Made by a program: the position numbers and the translations under genes. Shown piece by piece: positions 57,803 to 64,000 of a DNA stretch of 64,000 nt. The notes under the pieces were generated by a model. It saw nothing but the letters and a program-made list of their open reading frames with translations, was not told the origin of the DNA and made no database searches. The stretch is from Symbiodinium natans. Its lineage: Eukaryota > Sar > Dinophyceae > Suessiales > Symbiodiniaceae. The DNA lies in contig CAJNDS010002127.1 in NCBI GenBank assembly GCA_905221605.1, positions 507,149 to 571,148 of the forward strand, given 5' to 3'. Within the stretch, counting starts at the first letter, position 1. Every line of letters begins with the position of its first letter.

Positions 57803-60800
57803 GGATCGACTACCAGAAGGAGAAAGCAGAGATCGACTACCAGGAGGAGAAAACAGAGATCGACTACCAGGAGGAATCAAAATTCTATGGCCTATGTACA
57901 AACAAGAGCCTCTACTCCGACAAGACTATGAATGGAACAAGAGATCCATTGGTGATGTGGATTTGGACCAGCATTCCAGGAGCAAAGAACCTCTACGACC
58001 CCAAGACTATGCAATTCGATTACAATGGAGGAATGGCAATGATGCTTATGCTTGGAGTATCAGGTGCGATCATGTTGTGCATTGGATGTTTGCAAGCGAC
58101 AGTGCACTTGCAGTCATGTCGTCAGTCATGTTTGTGGAGATTGCAACATTCATGTTTTCGGAGGCGCTTGAGCAGAGGGGCACGGAGAGATCACTTGCGT
58201 TCGTGTGCTTGTGTGAGAAAACAACAGAGAGGAGCGATGCTGTGTGTGCTTGTCGTGTTACAGTTTTCTGCAGTGCAAGGGATGCAGCAGAATGGACCAC
58301 CCCAACAACCCACAGAACTTTCTGAAATTCTGACTGCATTGACAAGGGCGACCCAAGTTGGAATGAGTGCGCTACAAAGGTTGGAGCAACAAGCAAGCAG
58401 TTCGGATGATCTGAACCGAAGGATTGAAAGTGCGACAAAGGCGATCAAGGCACCAGATGTTTGGAACCCACAAGCCTCGGGAGAACATCCACCGGATTTT
58501 ACAACCTGGAAACATCAGTTTCTGAATTGGCTAGGTTTTGCCGATTCGCAGTACTCAGAAGCTCTAAGTATGATTGAAAGTCTGGGAGCAACGCCGATCG
58601 ATGTTTCGACTCTCACTACAGTGGAGAGAGAACTTTCGACAAAGCTTTACCACATACTGACTTCGTATATGCGGGGAGCAGCAACGCAACTGTCTCGAAA
58701 TTGGAGCAGGGAGCGATGTGGGTATCGTCTCTATCAAAGTTTGCTTTGGGAATACCAACCAGCCACCAAACAACGAGCTCTAACCCTCAGTCAAGCGATT
58801 GGGATGTTTCCCAACTTCGATGGGGGCAAGAGCATGGTGGAGCAGATTGGTTCACTGGAAAACCTTGTTCGGGAGTACGAGATCGCTTCAGGAAAGACCT
58901 ACGATCGAGATTTGTTGATGGGAGTTTTGCTTCGATGTTCACCGAGGGCGATTCGAGACCACCTTACTTTGACAATGCCCGAAGGAACAAACTACATGTC
59001 AGTGAAGCAAGCGATTCTTTCATACGAGCAAAGCAGCAAAACTTGGGATTACCAGACGGTGTTGAAGCAAAAGACCTTGCAGAACACAGCGAGCAGTTCG
59101 AATGCAGATCAAGGACCAGCACCAATGGAAGTGGATGCAGTGTACGAGAAAGGAGGAGGAAAAGGAAACAAAGGCAACAAAGGAAACAAAGGAGGAAAAG
59201 GATCCTACTCGTGGTCAAGCTTTGGAGCAGGATTTCGCCAATGGAGAAAAGGTGGACGAAAAGGAAGCTACAAAGGAGGAAAGAAAGGACGAGGCAAAGG
59301 TTTCCACAAAGGAGGAAAGAAAGGCGGAAAGAAAGGTGGAAAGCATGGCAAAGGAGGAAAGAAAGGTGGAGGAAAGAAGTTGGACAGAGATGTTTGCCGA
59401 TTCTGCAAGCAGCGAGGACATTGGGGAAACGAGTGTCCAAACCGCAATGTTCGAGAAGTGCAGGCGAGCGAGGCCAGCACCGAGGTACCCCACTCGACAG
59501 TCGAGTCTGTTACTCCGTCGCAGAGTGCGAGCCAATACAGGATAAGGAGAGTGAGGAACATTGATTTCCATCACATTGCGAACACACCACCTGACGGCAC
59601 AGAGCACTATAAGCTTAGCGAAGTTTCAGAAGAAGAAGGTGATTGGTTCACCAGAAGGATAGAGGTGCAAGGACCAGAGTGCTACTACATCGGGGATGAG
59701 AGTGAGAACAAACAAGATCATGAGAGTGATGAGCTGTATCAATGGTATGAAAACAGCTTGGAAAGAGTTCAAGGAGGATTGGGACCTCCAGGAGGATTGG
59801 AACCTCTGAGTCAGGGAGGATCGGAACCTCTCAATGTGCGAATGGTTCAGTTGGACACAAAGCAACATGTGGTGATCTTGGATTCAGGAGCAGATGTGAG
59901 TTTGTTACCACGAAGATTGTCGGATGCAGGCGTCGAAGTTTCGACCCCAACCTCTCTGAGGTTGCAGGACGCACAAGGGGGTGCGATGCGAGTTGAAGGT
60001 ATGCGGCGAGCAGTTTTGCAGTTCAGTAGCTGCAGTGTGACTGAGGACTTTGTGTTGTCGGACACCAATAACATCTTGCTGTCTTTAGGAAGGCCACTCA
60101 AAAATGGATGGAAGTTTGTGTCAGTGGGATGCAAACAGCGCCAAGGGGGCGAGACCTGGGGAGAAGAAACCCAGGCGGGGGAACTTGTATCTCCCGATGG
60201 TAAGGCACGGGTGCCTGTGGAATACCAGAGGAATAGCTTGAGATTGACAGCGGAAGTTAGAGGAGTCGAGCAAGTCAGGGCAGTCAAGGTGACTTTGGCC
60301 TATGACTTTGGTAAAGTCCCAGAGAAGGATTGGAGCCTTCTACCGAATGGAACGCCAGTCCATCGCCATTTTGGACTTGAGTTTGTAAAGCCACCGACAG
60401 GTACTTGGAAGTACAGGACCACCATCGTGAAGGTGGGCAACGAATGGGAAGTGATTGAAGCAACGGAATTGCTCGAGCGAAAATCCGACTTGGAAGATCG
60501 AATACCGGGATTGCTTTTTCGATCAGAAATTCTCACATTCTTGCATAGGACACCAGAGTATCTGGACAAGTGCTTGGTAGAAGAGGTAGCACCAGAAGAA
60601 GCACCAAAGGAGGAAGAAAAGAAGATGGAAGAGGAGCCAGAATGGTTTGGAAGAGAAAGAGGAGCTCCAGAAGAGTTGCAGGTGCCAGTGCCGAAAGGAG
60701 TTGTGAAGCAGCAAGGAAAGGCAGGAGGACACCAAGAGTTGGAACTCGACATGGGAAGTACTATTGTGGTGAATGGAGAGTCACTCACAGCAACGAGTGA

Positions 60801-61038
60801 GATTGAGAAGCTGCGAGAAGGTTGTCGGTATTTGGGTTTGAGCGTCTCAGGGTCAAAGGTGAAGATGTTCAGGAGACTGTGCAACTACCTCACCGAAGAC
60901 AGAGATGAGGACGCAGAAGAAGTTGCAGACAGGCTGAGGAAGCAAAGGCCCAAAGCAAGAACAAGACCCGGAGTGCCCGAACCGACAGAAGCAGAGATTG
61001 AAGAGCATATGGCAACCCACATGCCAATGCAACCATGG
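57778..61038 (+). CDS. Copia-2 Gag-protease polyprotein, truncated in the integrase zinc finger
   Basis: In-frame ATGs at 57778 and 57799; the second overlaps the upstream stop. The N terminus has RIDYQKEKAEIDYQEEKTE repeats. Two hydrophobic segments follow (~84-107, MAMMLMLGVSGAIMLCIGCL; ~151-167, AMLCVLVVLQFSAVQG). Gag core ~220-430 (PDFTTWKHQFLNWLG ... YRLYQSLLWEYQPATKQRAL). Then a Lys/Gly tail, a CCHC knuckle from Cys540 (CRFCKQRGHWGNEC), protease LDSGAD (Asp702), and a SAP-like motif ~1008-1040 (LREGCRYLGLSVSGSKVKMF). The protein enters the integrase HHCC finger (EEHMATHMPMQPWC) and then runs into repeat sequence; the ORF stops at 61113. Membrane segments before Gag are unusual for copia. 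Confidence 0.85.
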
Positions 61039-61438
61039 TGCAGAGAGAGAGAACGAACACGCGCAGAAAGAGCACGAACACGAGCAGAAAGAGAACGAAC
61101 ACGAGCAAAATGAATATGAGCAGAAAGAGAACGAATACGAGCAGAATGATTACGAGCAGAGAGAGAACGAAGACGAGCAGACTGAAATCGAGCAGAGAGA
61201 GAGAACGAATACGAACAGAATGAATACGAGAAGAAAAACAACGAAAACGAGCGGACTGAAATCGAGCAGAGAGAGAACGAATACGAGCAGAATGAATACG
61301 AGCAGAACGAGAACGAACACGAAACGAGCAGATCAGAAAAAGAACGAATTCGAGCAGAATGAATACGAGCAGAAAGAAACGCATACGAGCAGAATGGAAA
61401 CCAAGCAGAATGACAAAGAACACGAGCAGAATGAATAA
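61039..61438. repeat. Purine-rich degenerate tandem repeat replacing the integrase
   Basis: Units such as AGCAGAAAGAGAACGAATAC and AGCAGAATGAATACG recur with 15-21 bp spacing. Begins exactly where the integrase finger is cut. All ORFs here (Arg/Glu/Asn-rich) are repeat translations. Confidence 0.85.
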
Positions 61439-61579
61439 ATGAGGTTGGAAGACAGGGCTTGCTGAGGAAAATGAGAACTTTATATTTCTTAATGTTTTGG
61501 GATTCTCTAGGTGGGTGGGTTTTTTTCTAGACTCCAGACAGCGGCTCTACTAGAGATTGCTCGACCCAGAGCTGCTGAA

Positions 61580-61646
61580 CCCTAAACCCTAAACCCTAAA
61601 CCCTAAACCCTAAACCCTAAGCCCTAAGCCCTAAGCCCTAAGCCCT
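61580..61646. repeat. Telomere repeat tract, C-strand orientation
   Basis: Five CCCTAAA units followed by four CCCTAAG units and a final CCCT. The second type is a uniform variant block. Confidence 0.95.
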
Positions 61647-62459
61647 CCTCAAATCAAGGGCTTGGGGGAATTTTACGGTTGCAAGGTCTGGGGGGCCTAG
61701 GGGGGTGCCAGTCTGCCCAGCTTCCGCCAGAAGCTGGCATGCTTCCTGCCACCTGGTCGGTGGCTGATGTCTGTGCGGTTTATTGGGGTCCGGGACTCGA
61801 TTTGGATAAAACCCGCACAGCAAGGGGATAGCCGCTTGCAGGAAAGGGGTGCATCCCAGTCCAGGCAGGCCCCAAACTAGTACGGAGCGTTCCACAGAAA
61901 GGCACATGGTCCCCGGTGCTAGAAAGTCGGGCGATGATTTTAATTGGGGTTCCAGCATGGCCAGCCTGGCCCTGATAGGGGCAGAGCCCTCCTGCCATTT
62001 TTTAGGGTTTTGGGGCTTCAGGATAAGGGAACCCCCCAAATCTACCCAAAAGCTCTACCTTTGTGACCTCCTTTTGGATCTGCTCGGTAACCTACTACAG
62101 TTGTTGACTTCATACGCCCCCCCAAAAAGTGTACGCTTTCAGTTCTATCAGGGGATTAGAGCATCCCAAAAAGTGTAAAGTGTACTCACTCAGCTACTAA
62201 GGTTCTTGGTGGAGACGAGACGGATGAGGCCATAGACGATGGGGACCATGAGGCAAGGCACTGCAGGTGTTCCCACAGTTCATGGGTCGAGAAGGCCACG
62301 CATCTTAAGTCATCACAATCCTGGCCTTTACGCCTACTAAGACTAAAAAAGTAGCTTGGGGGGCTCGCAAGGTCCTCTGTTCCGGTTTCGCCCTGCTCGC
62401 CTGGACGACCTGCCGCAAGCGCTGATGGCCTTCGTGAACCTGAGGACGTCCTGCTTAGG
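61647..62459. other. No gene; segment between two telomere tracts
   Basis: About 0.8 kb with short ORFs only and no recognisable domain or RNA gene. Confidence 0.5.
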
Positions 62460-62474
62460 GTTTATAGGGTTGGG

Positions 62475-62520
62475 TTTAGGGTTTAGGGTTTAGGGTTTAG
62501 GGTTTAGGGTTTAGGGTTTA
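62475..62520. repeat. Telomere repeat tract, G-strand orientation
   Basis: Six perfect TTTAGGG units and a final TTTA, preceded by degenerate TTTATAGGGTTGGG. It abuts the open RT fragment directly. Confidence 0.95.
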
Positions 62521-62521
62521 T

Positions 62522-64000
62522 CGTGACGCATTCTTGCAAGTCACGCAGAAAGCTCTGATGTATGCTGATATCTCACCGTGGATTCGAACACTACTTGGTT
62601 TGGATGAAGACCACGTATGGAAAGTGGAGAAGTGTCTGCCAGGGCAAAGATCAGCGGCAGAACAATGGTTTACCCATTTGGTTGAGATTTTGAAGCGTTT
62701 GGGATTTGAGCAATTTGTTGGGATACCCTCAATCTTGAAGCACCGAGTGAAGAAGATTGCAGTGTCGATTCATGTCGACGACGAGCTAGTTGCAGGTGCA
62801 AAAGGCGAAGGAAGATGGCTGATATGCGAGCTAGAGAAGTTTTTCAAGCTCACAGTTGAGGGACCGTTCCCATCCCACCGGGGATCGGGAGAACAGCTTC
62901 ATTACCTGAAGAGGACCTATGAGTTCCTTGAAGAAGGAATTTTGGTGACAGTGTCGAAGAAGCACTACGAGAAGCTTAGAGGACTCTACAAGCTGGGGAA
63001 CCGAAAGCCAAGACAAACCCCAGAGCACCAGCTGATTGGAACAGTGGACAATTCCAAAGAACTGGAGTGCAAGAAGTTTCGTTCAGCGTTGGGAACACTG
63101 TTGTACATTTCCCAAGACCGATGGGATTTACAGCATGTGACGAAGTGTTTGGCAAGTAAGATGTCGAAGCCAACGGAACAAGCGTTAACCTGTTTGAAAC
63201 AAGCTTTGCTCTATGTGCAAGGAACAGAGCAACTGGGATTCCTACTGAAGTACACAAAGGTTGGAAACAAGATGATGGATGCGATCTATCAAAGAGAAGA
63301 GCAAGAAGAAGAAGACGAAGAAAAGAAAGGAACACACAGTATGGAAGTATTCACGGATGCAGATTGGGCATCAGACCGTGAAGCGAGATGGTCTACATCA
63401 TCAGTGATTGTGTGTGTGAATGCAGTGCCAGTACTTTCGTATAGCAGGACCCAGAAAGCTACAGCTTTAAGTTCGGCAGAGTCCGAAGTGCTAGCATGCT
63501 CAGGAGGAGCATCAGAAGCGATGTTACTGAAGAAGTTGTGGATGTTTCTTGCAGGAAAGTTACTCGTGGAGATCCGGATGGATTCAAGTGCGGGAAGACA
63601 GTGGATGATGCGAACAGGAGTCGGAGGACTCAAACATATCGATCTGAGAGTATTATGGCTTCAGCGAGGGGTGAAGAACAACAGCTTCAAAGCAAAGCCA
63701 GTGCCTACCAAATTAAACATTGCCGACTTGAATACAAAGCGCTTAGGAGTATCTCGAAGGAGATTTCTCATGTACCATATTGGAGCCATGGTGTGGAATG
63801 GAGAAAGTCATGAGCGTTATGGGAAAGAAGAAGCAATGGAACATGTGGCAGGTGAAGTTTGCCGAAGCCAAGTTCGAGCACTACGTGCAACTTTGTTGAG
63901 TGAGCGAGGAAGCAAGACGGCTAGAGCGATGTACTTGACAATGATGGTGAATATGATTTCTCAGATTGCAGGACAGCCAGACGATTTTGGAGGACGAGAA
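62522..64000 (+). CDS. Copia RT (C-terminal half) - RNase H fragment, open to window end
   Basis: An open frame of 493 codons with no stop up to base 64000; the frame's last upstream stop is a TAG inside the telomere tract (62498). RT: VWKVEKCLPGQRSAAEQWFT and the active site as HVDD (not YVDD) at ~62771. The connection region reads FRSALGTLLYISQDRWDLQH. RNase H is complete: FTDADWASD, LSSAESEVLACSGGASEA, RMDSSAGRQW, HIDLRVLWLQ, NIADLNTKRLG. A ~90-residue extension follows. The 5' half of RT is missing at the telomere junction, and no start codon belongs to it. Not functional alone. Confidence 0.88.

Larger units (their letters stand above)
56482..64000 (+). mobile_element. Second Ty1/copia-type element, interrupted (right end outside window)
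   Basis: Primer-binding site at 56482, an ORF of 427 aa, Gag-protease to ~61038, then a break. An open RT-RNase H fragment resumes at 62517-62522. Integrase core and the N-terminal half of RT are missing. Whether both halves were one element is inferred from order and orientation. The 5' LTR end is CA at 56480-56481; its start was not found. Confidence 0.75.

Noticed and set aside
56406-58325. 639-codon ORF overlapping copia-2 ORF A and Gag.
   Set aside because: Begins before the primer-binding site and reads the Glu-Pro repeat as Trp/Ser/Asn; it is a frame shadow.

Overview
The window reads as nuclear DNA of a dinoflagellate, most likely a Symbiodiniaceae-type alga. The strongest sign is three tandem decayed copies of the dinoflagellate spliced leader on the minus strand at 52131..52173, including a perfect 15-nt relict unit (CCATTTTGGCTCAAG). 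Related relict leaders lie at 53242..53270 and 55661..55686. Plant-type TTTAGGG repeats scattered through the window, retrotransposons with Lys/Gly-rich Gag tails, and very repeat-rich, gene-poor DNA fit the same picture. The family-level assignment is inference.

Layout. Positions 1-5.9 kb are a conspicuously AT-rich block of closely packed plus-strand genes from an integrated Polinton-like virus or virophage-like element: a penton-like capsid protein (cut by the window edge), several zinc-finger proteins, two virion-type proteins sharing an N-terminal motif, and a retroviral-type integrase. Four genes carry a TCTA motif 13-15 nt before the start codon, as in giant-virus and Mavirus late promoters. 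The element is decaying: one gene has an in-frame TGA and the integrase has a probable one-base frameshift. It passes into a purine-rich repeat, then telomere-like DNA (5.9-7.1 kb).

From 7 to 33 kb I see mostly decayed DNA and repeats: a minus-strand copia pol relic (8.4-10.0 kb), an OTU-protease relic (11.4-12.05 kb), a satellite array of nine related units (13.2-18.1 kb), an intact minus-strand gene made of ten RCC1/BLIP-II-like 41-residue repeats (19.4-20.7 kb), trinucleotide and poly-G tracts, a 1.7-kb direct duplication (25.3-28.9 kb), and a cluster of covarying palindromes (27.0-29.3 kb).

From 33.1 to 48.0 kb lies a Ty1/copia-type retrotransposon (Gag, protease, integrase, RT, RNase H, a methyltransferase-like tail, and an extra membrane/zinc ORF). 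It is split by a complete 6.7-kb LINE with both ORFs intact, flanked by a perfect 13-bp target-site duplication. The LINE ORF2 has the unusual order endonuclease - RNase H - RT.

From 48 to 55.8 kb an inverted arrangement of ~2.4-kb units carries a retroposed gene (one open copy, one frameshifted copy) with relict spliced leaders, plus large two-strand arrays of a 12-bp repeat. From 56.4 kb to the end is a second copia-type element: primer-binding site, an acidic Pro/Glu-rich ORF, an ATGA overlap, then Gag-protease with N-terminal membrane segments and a SAP motif. It breaks at the integrase zinc finger. A purine-rich repeat and a segment bounded by outward-facing telomere repeats follow, and an open RT-RNase H fragment then runs off the window end.
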